64,000 bases of DNA, taken from Hoeflea_A sp040932035 (GTDB lineage: Bacteria; Pseudomonadota; Alphaproteobacteria; Rhizobiales; Rhizobiaceae). Positions within the stretch are counted from its first letter, which is position 1, and each line of letters opens with the position of its first letter. The stretch covers positions 496,001 to 560,000 of the forward strand of contig NZ_JBFRBB010000004.1 of assembly GCF_040932035.1 (NCBI RefSeq). The letters are read 5' to 3'. Positions 26,494-35,095 of this stretch are shown piece after piece. Under the pieces are notes generated by a model. That model did not search any database. It saw nothing but the letters and a program-made list of their open reading frames with translations, and had not been told where the DNA came from. The position numbers were made by a program, and so were the translations under genes.

Positions 26494-27186
26494 TCACTCG
26501 ACGACGGTGAGGATCTCGGTCAATGGCTTCTTGAGCTTTGCGATCTTCGGAACCTTGGCGTCTTCGGCAGGGTGGCCTGCTGCTATGATCATTACCGGTT
26601 TTTCCGATTCGGGCCGCCCCAGCACGCCGTTGAGGAACTTCATCGGGTTTGGCGTATGGGTCAGTGTCACAAGACCCGCATGGTGCAGCGCGGCGATCAG
26701 GAAGCCCGTCGCTATCCCGACGCTTTCGGGCACATAATAGTTCTTGAATCGCGTCCCGTCATCGAAATGGCCCCACCGCTGGGCAAAAACCACAATGAGC
26801 CACGGTGCGACATCGAGATGCGGCTTTTCAGCACTGGTGCCGATCGGCTCCAGTGCCTTCAGCCATTCATCACCGGCGCCACCTTCGTAGAAACGGCGCT
26901 CTTCCTCCTCCGCGGCGAGCCTTATCCGGTGCTTGGATGACGCTTCAGAAACCGCTACGAAGTGCCAGGGCTGGTGGTTAGCACCGCTGGGCGCCGTACC
27001 GGCCGTTTGTATGCAAGCCTCGATAATTTGATTCGGCACCGGGCGATCCGAATAATCACGCACGGTGTGCCGGCATTTCATGCGGTCATAAAACGCCTTT
27101 GCTTCCGAGAGCATTTCAGCGTCGGTGAGATCCATGCGATCGGGCAGGTCGAGCGCTTCATATTCGATGTTTTTGCGCGCAAACAT
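26494..27186 (-). CDS. Iodotyrosine deiodinase-like nitroreductase-fold flavoprotein
   Basis: A 230-residue FMN enzyme of the nitroreductase superfamily. The FMN-binding RHTVRDYSDRPV is at residues 39-50, with SGANHQPWHFV near residue 67. The active-site lid holds E96-x3-Y100 and K121. The Glu-Tyr-Lys spacing (4 and 21 residues) is the one that recognises the zwitterion of halotyrosines in characterised iodotyrosine deiodinases. Reductive dehalogenation of iodo- or bromotyrosine is therefore the best guess. The ATG follows GGCGGAG. It lies downstream of the DeoR-family gene on the same strand. Confidence 0.8.
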   Translation of the reverse strand: MFARKNIEYEALDLPDRMDLTDAEMLSEAKAFYDRMKCRHTVRDYSDRPVPNQIIEACIQTAGTAPSGANHQPWHFVAVSEASSKHRIRLAAEEEERRFYEGGAGDEWLKALEPIGTSAEKPHLDVAPWLIVVFAQRWGHFDDGTRFKNYYVPESVGIATGFLIAALHHAGLVTLTHTPNPMKFLNGVLGRPESEKPVMIIAAGHPAEDAKVPKIAKLKKPLTEILTVVE

Positions 27187-27249
27187 ATAACTTTTCTCCG
27201 CCCTTCCAATCCTGTTGCGTCACGGTGGTATTGCTCGGGCCGGCCTTGC

Positions 27250-28014
27250 CTACTTCGCAACGACCAGCTCGACATTGGCTTCCCGGCAAAGTCGCTCGAT
27301 CTTTTTCGGTGGTGCAGCATCGGTGACAAAATAGTCGATCTCGGAAAGGTGGCCGATCTGCACCGGCGCGCGGCGCTGGAATTTCATATGGTCGGCGACC
27401 AGTATCTTCTTGCGGGCCTGCTCTATTATCGCCTGGGCAACGCGCACCTCCCGATAGTCGAAATCGAGAAGCTCGCCCTCTTCGTCGATGGCCGAAGCGC
27501 CGATGATGGCAAAATCCACCTTGAACTGGCGGATAAGATCAACGGCCGCCGCACCGATGATGCCGCGGTCGCTTTTACGCACCATGCCGCCGGTGATGAC
27601 CACCTCGACATTTTCCGCCTCGGAAAGAATGAGGGCGACATTGAGGTTGTTGGTGATCGCCATGAGCTCCACATGGTGGCGCAGGGCATAGGCAACCTGT
27701 TCGGTCGTTGTGCCGATATTGAGAATGACCGACGAGTTGTTCGGAACCAGTTCGGCAACGGCGTGCGCGATCCGCATCTTGCCTTCCGAGGCCATGTCGC
27801 GTCGGGACTGATAAGCAAGATTGACCGTATTTGACGGAAAGATTGCGCCGCCATGCACGCGCTGCAGCTTTTCCATGTCGCACAGCTCGTTGAGATCCTT
27901 GCGAATCGTCTGCGGTGTAACGTCAAAATGAGACGCAAGGCTTTCCACTTCGACACGGCCTTCCTTTCGGGCAATGTCGAGAATGTCGATCTGTCTTGGC
28001 TGCAACCGTTGCAC
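27250..28014 (-). CDS. DeoR/GlpR-family transcriptional regulator
   Basis: A 254-residue repressor with an N-terminal helix-turn-helix (ESLASHFDVTPQTIRKDLNE, about residues 24-43) and a C-terminal phosphosugar-sensing domain that contains ILNIGTTTEQVA and ITGGMVRKSDRG. A GTG at 28012-28014 is chosen because GGAGG lies seven bases upstream; an ATG nine codons earlier has no such site. No sugar or glycerol operon is adjacent. A decayed partial copy lies 4 kb away. Confidence 0.9.
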   Translation of the reverse strand: MQRLQPRQIDILDIARKEGRVEVESLASHFDVTPQTIRKDLNELCDMEKLQRVHGGAIFPSNTVNLAYQSRRDMASEGKMRIAHAVAELVPNNSSVILNIGTTTEQVAYALRHHVELMAITNNLNVALILSEAENVEVVITGGMVRKSDRGIIGAAAVDLIRQFKVDFAIIGASAIDEEGELLDFDYREVRVAQAIIEQARKKILVADHMKFQRRAPVQIGHLSEIDYFVTDAAPPKKIERLCREANVELVVAK

Positions 28015-28161
28015 GTTGGTTCCTCCCTGGGCGGTAACCATTAATCGTAAAATTCAGCAAAGATCAAATAGTGAGCCGGCGGTGCGCGGGGCACCGGACG
28101 CCATTGCGGTCGCACATGGCGGTGGTTGCATCCATGAACTTTGTTACCTAGTTTTTGCGGT

Positions 28162-28908
28162 ATGAGGTTCGCGATCATCGCCCTGCTGATACTCTACTTC
28201 GGGCCATTGCTGGCGCAGTTTGCGGTCTATGCGGCGAGTGATCCGCAGGCACACTGGAGCCGGGCCGACCGGTCGCAGGTCGGGCTTGCGCCCGACCCGG
28301 CAAAGGAAAAAGCCGCAGTCGTGCAGATCTATGCGGCCCGCGCCTACCGCTGGCGCGGTGTGTTTGCGGTCCACACCTGGCTCGCCATCAAGGGCGAAAA
28401 TGCGGTGAACTATACGCGCTATGACGTCATCGGATGGGGGCGGGCGCTGCGGACAGGTATAGGGCAGCCGGACAGCCGCTGGGTAGGCAACGAACCGATG
28501 GTCCTGTTTGAGGCACGCGGCGATGCGGCGGCGGCGATGATCCCGAAAATCAAGGCGGCCGTCGCAAAGTATCCTCATGGCGGCAGGGGTGCCTATACGC
28601 TTTGGCCGGGGCCGAACTCCAACAGTTTCATAGCCGCGATCGCCCGTGAGGTTCCGGGGCTGAAGGTGGCGCTGCCGCCCATTGCAATCGGCAAGGACTA
28701 TGCGCCCGATTGGTTGTCGGTAATGGAAACGCCATCCAACACGGGCTGGCAGATATCCTTTGCCGGCTATGCCGGCCTTGGTATCGGGTCTGTCGAGGGT
28801 ATAGAGCTGCATATTTTGGGCCAGACGCTCGGTATCGACTTTCTGCGTCCGGCCGTGAAACTGCCCGGCCTTGGTCGTCTTGGACTTTCCCGCAGCCCCG
28901 TCCTCTGA
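28162..28908 (+). CDS. DUF3750-domain protein
   Basis: A 248-residue protein with one N-terminal hydrophobic segment (residues 2-22) that may be a signal anchor. The body contains HTWLAIKGENAVNYTRYDVIGWG, PHGGRGAYTLWPGPNSNSF and a Gly-rich FAGYAGLGIGSVEG, typical of DUF3750. The function of the family is unknown; the conserved His, Asn and Trp residues suggest an enzyme. The ATG at 28162 is preferred over an in-frame TTG at 28141. It diverges from the DeoR-family gene. Confidence 0.82.
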   Translation: MRFAIIALLILYFGPLLAQFAVYAASDPQAHWSRADRSQVGLAPDPAKEKAAVVQIYAARAYRWRGVFAVHTWLAIKGENAVNYTRYDVIGWGRALRTGIGQPDSRWVGNEPMVLFEARGDAAAAMIPKIKAAVAKYPHGGRGAYTLWPGPNSNSFIAAIAREVPGLKVALPPIAIGKDYAPDWLSVMETPSNTGWQISFAGYAGLGIGSVEGIELHILGQTLGIDFLRPAVKLPGLGRLGLSRSPVL

Positions 28909-29059
28909 ACCCTGTTTCTGAAACCCGGCAATGGACCGTCGCGTCTGTCCGCTTGGCGGACGGGATTGGTTTGCCTGGCTCCACAGTCCGTATCCCGCGT
29001 TATTTGCAGTCGGCGAACGAACAACGGGCGCAAAGCGCCTTGAGCAAAGAGGGACAGGT

Positions 29060-29911
29060 ATGAAGCTGGCAAGTTTCGAGAAAAATGGCGTTGCCGGATA
29101 CGGGGTCGTCGAAAATGACCGTCTGTTGGATGTCAGCGCGGTGCTTGGTGAGAAATACCGGACATTGCGGGCGATCATGACCGCCGGTGCGCTTGCTGAG
29201 GTCGGCAAAGCCGCACGATCGGCGCCTCAACGGCCCATTGATGAGATCAGCTTCCTTCCGGTCATTCCGGATCCTTCGAAAATCATTTGTATCGGCATCA
29301 ACTACGCCACGCACATCGCCGAGGCAGGACGCGAAACACCGCAATATCCCATGATCTTCGTCCGTTTTTCGGAAAGCCAGACCGGTCATCGGCAACCGAT
29401 GATCATTCCGGCTGAATCCGGCAAGTTCGATTTCGAGGGCGAGCTGGCGGTTGTAATCGGTAGGGGCGGCCGGCGCATACCGCGTGAGCGGGCGCTCGAT
29501 CATGTTGCAGGATATGCCTGTTACAATGACGGATCGGTGCGCGATTGGCAGCGCCACTCAACGCAGTTCACCGCCGGTAAGAATTTCCCCGGAACAGGAG
29601 CCTTCGGTCCATGGCTCGTGACCGGTGATGAAATTCCGGATCCCTCCCGGCTTGAGCTTGAAACCCGGTTGAACGGCGAAGTGATGCAGCGCGCACCGAT
29701 TTCCGATCTTGTCTTTGATGTTCCGGCGCTGATCGAATACTGCTCCACGATGACACAATTAACCCCGGGTGACGTTATTATCACCGGCACGACAGGCGGT
29801 GTCGGAGCGTTTCGCAATCCCCCGCTTTTCATGCGCGATGGTGACACGGTCGAAGTTGAAATCACGCAGATCGGCACGCTGACGAACCGGGTTCAGGCAG
29901 AGAAAGTGTGA
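29060..29911 (+). CDS. Fumarylacetoacetate hydrolase-family protein
   Basis: A 283-residue cytosolic enzyme of the FAH superfamily, which hydrolyses or isomerises C-C bonds in beta-keto acid-like substrates. The metal site is seen in FDFEGELAVVIG (near residue 125) and VAGYACYNDGSVRDWQ. The family turn ITGTTGGVGAFRNPP lies near residue 235. The start follows GAGGGACAGGT. The true substrate is unknown; aromatic or sugar-acid degradation is common for this length. It is followed by a PEP mutase-type gene 152 bp away. Confidence 0.9.
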   Translation: MKLASFEKNGVAGYGVVENDRLLDVSAVLGEKYRTLRAIMTAGALAEVGKAARSAPQRPIDEISFLPVIPDPSKIICIGINYATHIAEAGRETPQYPMIFVRFSESQTGHRQPMIIPAESGKFDFEGELAVVIGRGGRRIPRERALDHVAGYACYNDGSVRDWQRHSTQFTAGKNFPGTGAFGPWLVTGDEIPDPSRLELETRLNGEVMQRAPISDLVFDVPALIEYCSTMTQLTPGDVIITGTTGGVGAFRNPPLFMRDGDTVEVEITQIGTLTNRVQAEKV

Positions 29912-30063
29912 TGAGTGTCGTGCAGGGCCGCAAACCGGTTTCGATTGCATCCGCGGTTTGAATTTGAGTTGGCCGCCCTTGCACCGGAGTGTGGGAATGT
30001 GGATGTTTTGCAAACAGCCTTTGCGAATGACGCGAACGGTCAACCCAACCGGAAGATCCTGTC

Positions 30064-30957
30064 ATGAAAACCACCACTCGTCTGCGGGCCCTCTTTGAAG
30101 CACCGGAAATTCTCGTCATGCCGGGCGCCCATGATGCGCTGTCGGCAAAACTTGCCGAGCGCGCCGGCTTCGACGCCATCATCATGGGCGGATTTCCGAT
30201 CACCGGCTCGCTGCTGGCCGCGCCCGATTCGTCCCAGCTCGGGCTCATGGAACTGGCCGAACACTACCGCCGCGTCACCGGCGCCATCGAAATCCCGCTC
30301 TTTGCCGATGCGGACACCGGGTTTGGAAATGTATCCAATGTGCGCCGTACCGCGCGTGAATTCGAGCGGGCCGGTGTTTCGGGCTTTTTTATCGAAGACC
30401 AGATATTCCCCAAACGCTGCGGCCACACGCCCGGAAAGGCGGTTGTTCCGGCTGATGAGATGGTCTCCAAGATCAAAGCGGCGACCGATGCAAGGGTTGA
30501 TAGCGATCTGGTGATCATGGCGCGCACGGACGCACTGGCGGTAGAAGGCATCAACGCCGCGATCGATCGCGCCGGGCTCTATCGCGAGGCCGGCGCTGAT
30601 GCGCTCTTTGTCGAAGCGCCAACGAGCGTCGAGGAGATGCGCAAGATCATCAACGATCTGGGCGGCCTGCACATGGCCAACATGATCGACTTCGGAATGT
30701 CGCCCGACCTCAATGCCGAAGAACTGGAGGAAATAGGCTTTTCCTGCGCCGTCTGGGGATTGAGCTCGATCTTCACCATGACCCGCGCATTGATCGATCT
30801 TTATGCCCGCATCAAATCAGACGGGACCAGTGCCAATGCGCGTGAAAATATGGTCAGCTTTGCTGAATTCACCGATCTTGTGGGTTTGCCGCAAATGCGT
30901 CAAACAGAGCAGGACGACCTTGATTTTGCCAAGGCGTTGATTGATTCGCGGGACTGA
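30064..30957 (+). CDS. Isocitrate lyase/PEP mutase-superfamily enzyme
   Basis: A 297-residue TIM-barrel enzyme. Metal ligands are in FADADTGFGN near residue 80. The flexible catalytic loop KRCGH has C119, which points to a C-C lyase (methylisocitrate or dimethylmalate lyase type) or oxaloacetate decarboxylase. The VEAPTS stretch near residue 183 is also typical. The exact substrate is not resolved. It lies head-to-tail with an FAH-family gene and a dipeptidase. Confidence 0.88.
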   Translation: MKTTTRLRALFEAPEILVMPGAHDALSAKLAERAGFDAIIMGGFPITGSLLAAPDSSQLGLMELAEHYRRVTGAIEIPLFADADTGFGNVSNVRRTAREFERAGVSGFFIEDQIFPKRCGHTPGKAVVPADEMVSKIKAATDARVDSDLVIMARTDALAVEGINAAIDRAGLYREAGADALFVEAPTSVEEMRKIINDLGGLHMANMIDFGMSPDLNAEELEEIGFSCAVWGLSSIFTMTRALIDLYARIKSDGTSANARENMVSFAEFTDLVGLPQMRQTEQDDLDFAKALIDSRD

Positions 30958-31001
30958 ATTTCAGACGGCCTGTGTGAACCAGCATTGACGGGGAACGCTG
31001 C

Positions 31002-32057
31002 ATGACGCCCAACACACGTATTTTCGACGGCCACAACGATGTGCTTACCAGAATATTCAAGGCCGGAGGAATTGGGGCCGCCGACGGATTCATCATAGGG
31101 CAGGATGGGCATATCGATCTGCCAAAAGCCAGGATGGGTGACTTTGGCGGTGGTTTTTTTGCCATATGGATACCCACCGCTGAGGAACTGGATGATGATT
31201 TTTCCGCAATGGAATCCGAGCAATACGATATCCCGCTTCCCGAAGCCGTCGATGCCACGGATGCCATCCAGATCGCCCTGGAACAGGCGGCGATCCTGTT
31301 CCGGCTGGAAGAGCTTGGCGCCCTCAAGGTCTGCGTGACGACCGCCGAGTTGCGGGACTGTCTGGAACGCGGAAAACTGGCCGCCATCCTGCACATGGAA
31401 GGAGCCGAGGCGATCGACCCGGAACTTCATGCGCTCGACGTTTTTTATCGTGCCGGTCTGCGTTCGATTGGTCCCGTCTGGAGCCGTCCAACGATCTTTG
31501 GCGAGGGTGTTCCGTTCCGCTACCCGGGTTCCCCCGATACCGGCGGCGGGCTGACGGAACTCGGCTTTGATCTTGTGCGCCGCTGCAACGCTCTGCGCAT
31601 CATGATAGACCTGTCGCACATCACCGAAAGGGGATTCTGGGATGTCGCCGAGCACAGCACGCAACCGCTCGTCGCAACCCACTCGAACGCCCATGCCATC
31701 TGCCCGCATGTGCGAAACCTGACAGACAGGCAGCTTGAAGCGATCGCGCAGAGCGACGGCATGGTCGGGGTCAATTTCGCCGCGGCTTTCCTGCGTGAAG
31801 ACGGCAGGATGATCGATGATGTGCCGCTGGAACAGATGTTGCGGCACTTTGATCACCTGCTCAACATCCTTGGCGAGGACCGCGTTGGTTTCGGCACCGA
31901 TTTTGACGGCGCGGTGGTACCCAAGGCGATCACAGATGCTTCTGGGTTGCCCGCATTGACGGAAGCGATGCGCAAACACGGCTATGACGAAGTGCTGATG
32001 ACCAAGCTGTGTCACAGAAACTGGCTGCGGGTTCTGCAAAAGACCTGGGGGGCGTGA
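31002..32057 (+). CDS. Membrane dipeptidase (peptidase M19)
   Basis: A 351-residue binuclear zinc peptidase of the renal-dipeptidase family. Metal residues are in FDGHNDV near residue 6 (His-x-Asp), LHMEGAEAI near residue 132 (Glu), and ATHSNAHAICPH around residue 224. FGTDFDG lies near the end. No signal peptide is visible, so it is probably cytosolic. These enzymes cut dipeptides and related amides. It is 44 bp after the PEP mutase-type gene and converges on dddP. Confidence 0.9.
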   Translation: MTPNTRIFDGHNDVLTRIFKAGGIGAADGFIIGQDGHIDLPKARMGDFGGGFFAIWIPTAEELDDDFSAMESEQYDIPLPEAVDATDAIQIALEQAAILFRLEELGALKVCVTTAELRDCLERGKLAAILHMEGAEAIDPELHALDVFYRAGLRSIGPVWSRPTIFGEGVPFRYPGSPDTGGGLTELGFDLVRRCNALRIMIDLSHITERGFWDVAEHSTQPLVATHSNAHAICPHVRNLTDRQLEAIAQSDGMVGVNFAAAFLREDGRMIDDVPLEQMLRHFDHLLNILGEDRVGFGTDFDGAVVPKAITDASGLPALTEAMRKHGYDEVLMTKLCHRNWLRVLQKTWGA

Positions 32058-32144
32058 CTTTTTTTGCGCTCACGGCCGCACCGCCGCTGACGCGGCTGGC
32101 CTGCGCGGGCGCGCCGCATAAGCGGCGACAGCCGGTCGGCCTTG

Positions 32145-32250
32145 CGAAGCGCATCGCGCTTCGGTCTCTTGTTCCTTGAGGGGCCTGTCCTGGGAAAAGA
32201 CTACGGTGCGCAGCACCGCAAGCGCGACCGCGCGTCGGGCCAAGTGGCCC
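32145..32250. repeat. Run of short GC-rich stem-loops between convergent genes
   Basis: At least three perfect hairpins lie in line: CGAAGCG/CGCTTCG (32145-32163), CGGTGC/GCACCG (32204-32218) and GGGCCA/TGGCCC (32237-32250). They fill the gap between the M19 dipeptidase and dddP. They may terminate both genes or belong to an interspersed palindromic repeat family. Nothing else is visible in 32058-32318. Confidence 0.5.
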
Positions 32251-32318
32251 GCCCCGTCCGGAGCCAGCGCCGAAGGCGCGTTCGGCGTGAGGACAAATCA
32301 AACAGAGGACAAAACCAA

Positions 32319-33650
32319 TTACCCCAGTAGCCGCTCCTCGAACGGATAGCTGGTGAGATTCTCGTAGCCTGTCTCCGTGATCAGCAACTGGTCCTCGAGT
32401 TTGACACCCACCTTGCCGCCATCCGCTCCGATATAAGCCTCTACAGTCATCACCATGCCCGGTTCCAGCGCGCCGGCATAGCCGCTCGCTTCATAGTCTT
32501 CGGGATAGCGGATCGCCGGATACTCATCGCACAGGCCAACACCGTGTGCGAGGCAGCTATAGCGCTGATTGCGGAATTTTTCCGGCAAGCGGTGCGCCTT
32601 TTGGGTGATTTCCTCGAAACCCATGCCCGGCTTCATCAGCTCCATATTGGCGTGGATGTGCTCATAGGCGACCTTGTAGTGCTCTTTTTGCTCCTCGGTC
32701 GGTTCGAAATCACCCACCATCCACGTGCGTGAAATATCGACGCAGATACCGTAGGTGCCAATGAGATCGGTATCGAAACCGAGCAGTTCCCCGTGCTGAA
32801 TGATGCGCGGCCCGCATTCCTGGAACCACGGATTGCAGCGCGGTCCGGACGCAAGAAGCCGCGTTTCGATCCATTCGCCGCCACGGCGGATGTTGCCGGC
32901 GTGCAGTTCTGCCCAGACATCGTTTTCGGATACGCCCGGTTTCATGGCCGCGTGCATTTCCCCGACCGCCAGTTCGCACGAATGTATGGCGCAGCGCATA
33001 GCAAGGATCTCATCGGTCCCTTTGACCATCCGCGCAATCTCTGTGACCTCCTGACCACTGAAAACCTCGACGCCGAGCGATTGTAGCGCGGCAAATCCCG
33101 CGGTCTCGATCTTGTCAACGGCAAGCCGCCGGTTTTTGCCGCCATGCACACGAAGCAGATCGTCGAGCTCGGCGGCAAAGAGCGCCGCGTGTTCTTCGAC
33201 CCGGTCGCCGCTTTCGAAATAGAAAAAGCTCGCTCCGTGGCGCACTTCGCGCACGATCGGCAAATGGGCCGAAAGGTGCTCGCAATTGTGAAAATCCCAA
33301 AGCACCACATAGCCGTCCGCCGAGATGAAACAGGCGCGTGCCGCATTGTGTGCGGTCCATAACTGCATGTTGGTTGTGTCTGTGGCATAGCGGATATTGA
33401 GCGGGTCGAAGCAAAGCAGGCCCGCATAGTCGCGCTTGCGAATCTCGGCGACCAGCCGCTCAAGGCGGAACTGACGCATGCTTTCGAGATTGGGTGCAGT
33501 CAGTCCGGCGGCTTCCCACTCGGAAAATGCGAGGGCCGTCGGTCCGATCTCCACGCGGTCATTATCGTCAGGCGATCCGTCCGGTTTCAGCTGGCGGGCG
33601 CGCCTGCGTGTCGGGTCTATTTTCTGGTTCGAGATGGAAAACACGCTCAT
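32319..33650 (-). CDS. dddP: Dimethylsulfoniopropionate lyase DddP
   Basis: A 443-residue M24-fold enzyme that cleaves DMSP to dimethyl sulfide and acrylate. It resembles marine DddP across its length, for example NDRVEIGPTALAFSEWEAAG and DTDLIGTYGICVDISRTW. The ligands known from DddP structures are all present at a constant offset of two: D293, D295, D305, H369, E404 and E419. D375, matching the proposed catalytic base, is also present. This separates it from ordinary Xaa-Pro aminopeptidases. The ATG at 33650 has an AGGA site; an in-frame GTG lies seven codons upstream. No acrylate-handling gene is adjacent. Confidence 0.92.
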   Translation of the reverse strand: MSVFSISNQKIDPTRRRARQLKPDGSPDDNDRVEIGPTALAFSEWEAAGLTAPNLESMRQFRLERLVAEIRKRDYAGLLCFDPLNIRYATDTTNMQLWTAHNAARACFISADGYVVLWDFHNCEHLSAHLPIVREVRHGASFFYFESGDRVEEHAALFAAELDDLLRVHGGKNRRLAVDKIETAGFAALQSLGVEVFSGQEVTEIARMVKGTDEILAMRCAIHSCELAVGEMHAAMKPGVSENDVWAELHAGNIRRGGEWIETRLLASGPRCNPWFQECGPRIIQHGELLGFDTDLIGTYGICVDISRTWMVGDFEPTEEQKEHYKVAYEHIHANMELMKPGMGFEEITQKAHRLPEKFRNQRYSCLAHGVGLCDEYPAIRYPEDYEASGYAGALEPGMVMTVEAYIGADGGKVGVKLEDQLLITETGYENLTSYPFEERLLG

Positions 33651-33802
33651 GAAATCATCCTGTTCCGCCACCGATATTACGGCAGAGCATTGCAGATATT
33701 ACGCAAAAACGTGTTTTTAACCGCGACCAGAAAAATCCGGATTGCGCCTATTGCGCTGCAGCAAATAGCCGAATTTTGCCCTTCGATCGTTCACCGGCAA
33801 AT

Positions 33803-34840
33803 TCAGGCCTGTTTGAGATAGGCGGCGATGATGTCGCGGGCGGCTTCCAGATCGCCGCGGTGGATCATCTCGGTCACTGTATGGATATAGCGAGTGCCGA
33901 CGACAATGCCGACGGCCCTCGCACCCGCTGCTGCCTGTTGTGCGGCTGCACCATCCTGCCCGCCGGCGCGCAGCATTGTGCGCTGGTGGGGGATTTTCCG
34001 CTTTACCGCAATTGCCTCTATCTCCTTCACCAGGTCGCGGTCGGCGATAAAGCTCGAATCCTTTACATGCAGGCCGAAACCCTTTCCGTGTTCCGTGGTG
34101 CGGTCCTGCTCCGGCACGCCGGGCGTGTCGCACGCAAGCGTCGTGTCAATGCCGATGCCGATGTCGGGCTTGACGGCGAAGGACGCCGTGCGGGCGCCGC
34201 GCAGGCCCACCTCCTCCTGGCAAGTGAAAGCCACATGGATCTCGCAGCCATGTTTGACCTTGCCGAGCGCACGGATCGATTCGATCCCCAGCCAGCAGGC
34301 AACACGGTTGTCGAGTGCCTTGGAGACGATCTTGTCACCGATTTCGATCAACGGCTCGTCCATGGTCACCATGTCGCCGACCTTGACCTTGTCTTTCGTC
34401 GCTTCGCCGAGACCGAGATCGATGACGAACTCGGCGACCTCCGGAACCTTCTTGCGTTCTTCCGGTGTCGAGATGTGTATGGGCCGTCCGCCCGGATTCA
34501 TCACGCCTTTCAGGTCGCCGTCTTCGGTCGACACGAGGACGCGCCGCGAAAACAGATTGCGCGGATCGAAACCGCCGACGGGCTGGACGTAGACAAATCC
34601 CTTGTCGGTGATGTGCGAGACCAGAAATCCGATCTCGTCCATATGGCAAAGCAGCATGACCTTCGTTGGATCCTTGGATGCCTTGCGCGCGTTGCGCTTG
34701 CAAAGGAGCGAACCCATCGGATCGACCGTCATTTCGTCGAAAAGCGGCTTGACCTCGGACATGATGAGTTCCCTGACACGGTGTTCGTGTCCGGGCACAC
34801 CAGGGGTTTCGCAAAGTCGGCGCAGGAGATCCAGGTTCAT
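33803..34840 (-). CDS. M42-family metalloaminopeptidase
   Basis: A 345-residue cytosolic peptidase of the M42 (tetrahedral TET, glutamyl-aminopeptidase/FrvX) family. Metal ligands are visible in MLLCHMDEIGFLV (His-x-Asp near residue 67), DNRVACW, the catalytic TCQEEVGLRGA and GIGIDTT. The ATG at 34838-34840 has GAGG ten bases upstream; a TTG three codons earlier is too close to its site. It follows dddP's promoter region in the same direction. Confidence 0.88.
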   Translation of the reverse strand: MNLDLLRRLCETPGVPGHEHRVRELIMSEVKPLFDEMTVDPMGSLLCKRNARKASKDPTKVMLLCHMDEIGFLVSHITDKGFVYVQPVGGFDPRNLFSRRVLVSTEDGDLKGVMNPGGRPIHISTPEERKKVPEVAEFVIDLGLGEATKDKVKVGDMVTMDEPLIEIGDKIVSKALDNRVACWLGIESIRALGKVKHGCEIHVAFTCQEEVGLRGARTASFAVKPDIGIGIDTTLACDTPGVPEQDRTTEHGKGFGLHVKDSSFIADRDLVKEIEAIAVKRKIPHQRTMLRAGGQDGAAAQQAAAGARAVGIVVGTRYIHTVTEMIHRGDLEAARDIIAAYLKQA

Positions 34841-35095
34841 ATCGGGCAATCCTCGATTTCGGCTTTTGATGGCTCTTTGATGCGAAGCGGATCATAGGCC
34901 GCACGCATTTCAGATAACAGCCCAATTTGCATTGACCGGTGTCGCCGGGCCGAAGGCAGTGAAAAACGCTGAAAATGGCCGCAATCAGTGCCCGTGGCAC
35001 TGGTTCTCGACGCAATTTGTCTGTATGGAAACCGCAAAGTTGAAGTGGCGCCGGTGCAAAGAAATCGCCCGCGTCCGGATCAGACGGACATATCC

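Noticed and set aside
28144..29208. 354-residue minus-strand open frame
   Set aside because: Antisense to the DUF3750 gene and crossing into the FAH gene; no family signal.
30900..32039. 379-residue minus-strand open frame
   Set aside because: Antisense shadow of the M19 dipeptidase gene, which has clear metal motifs on the plus strand.
32319..33650. Xaa-Pro aminopeptidase or creatinase
   Set aside because: The fold is shared, but the ligand set and N-terminal sequence match DddP at constant offset.
33776..34897. 373-residue plus-strand open frame
   Set aside because: Antisense shadow of the M42 peptidase gene.
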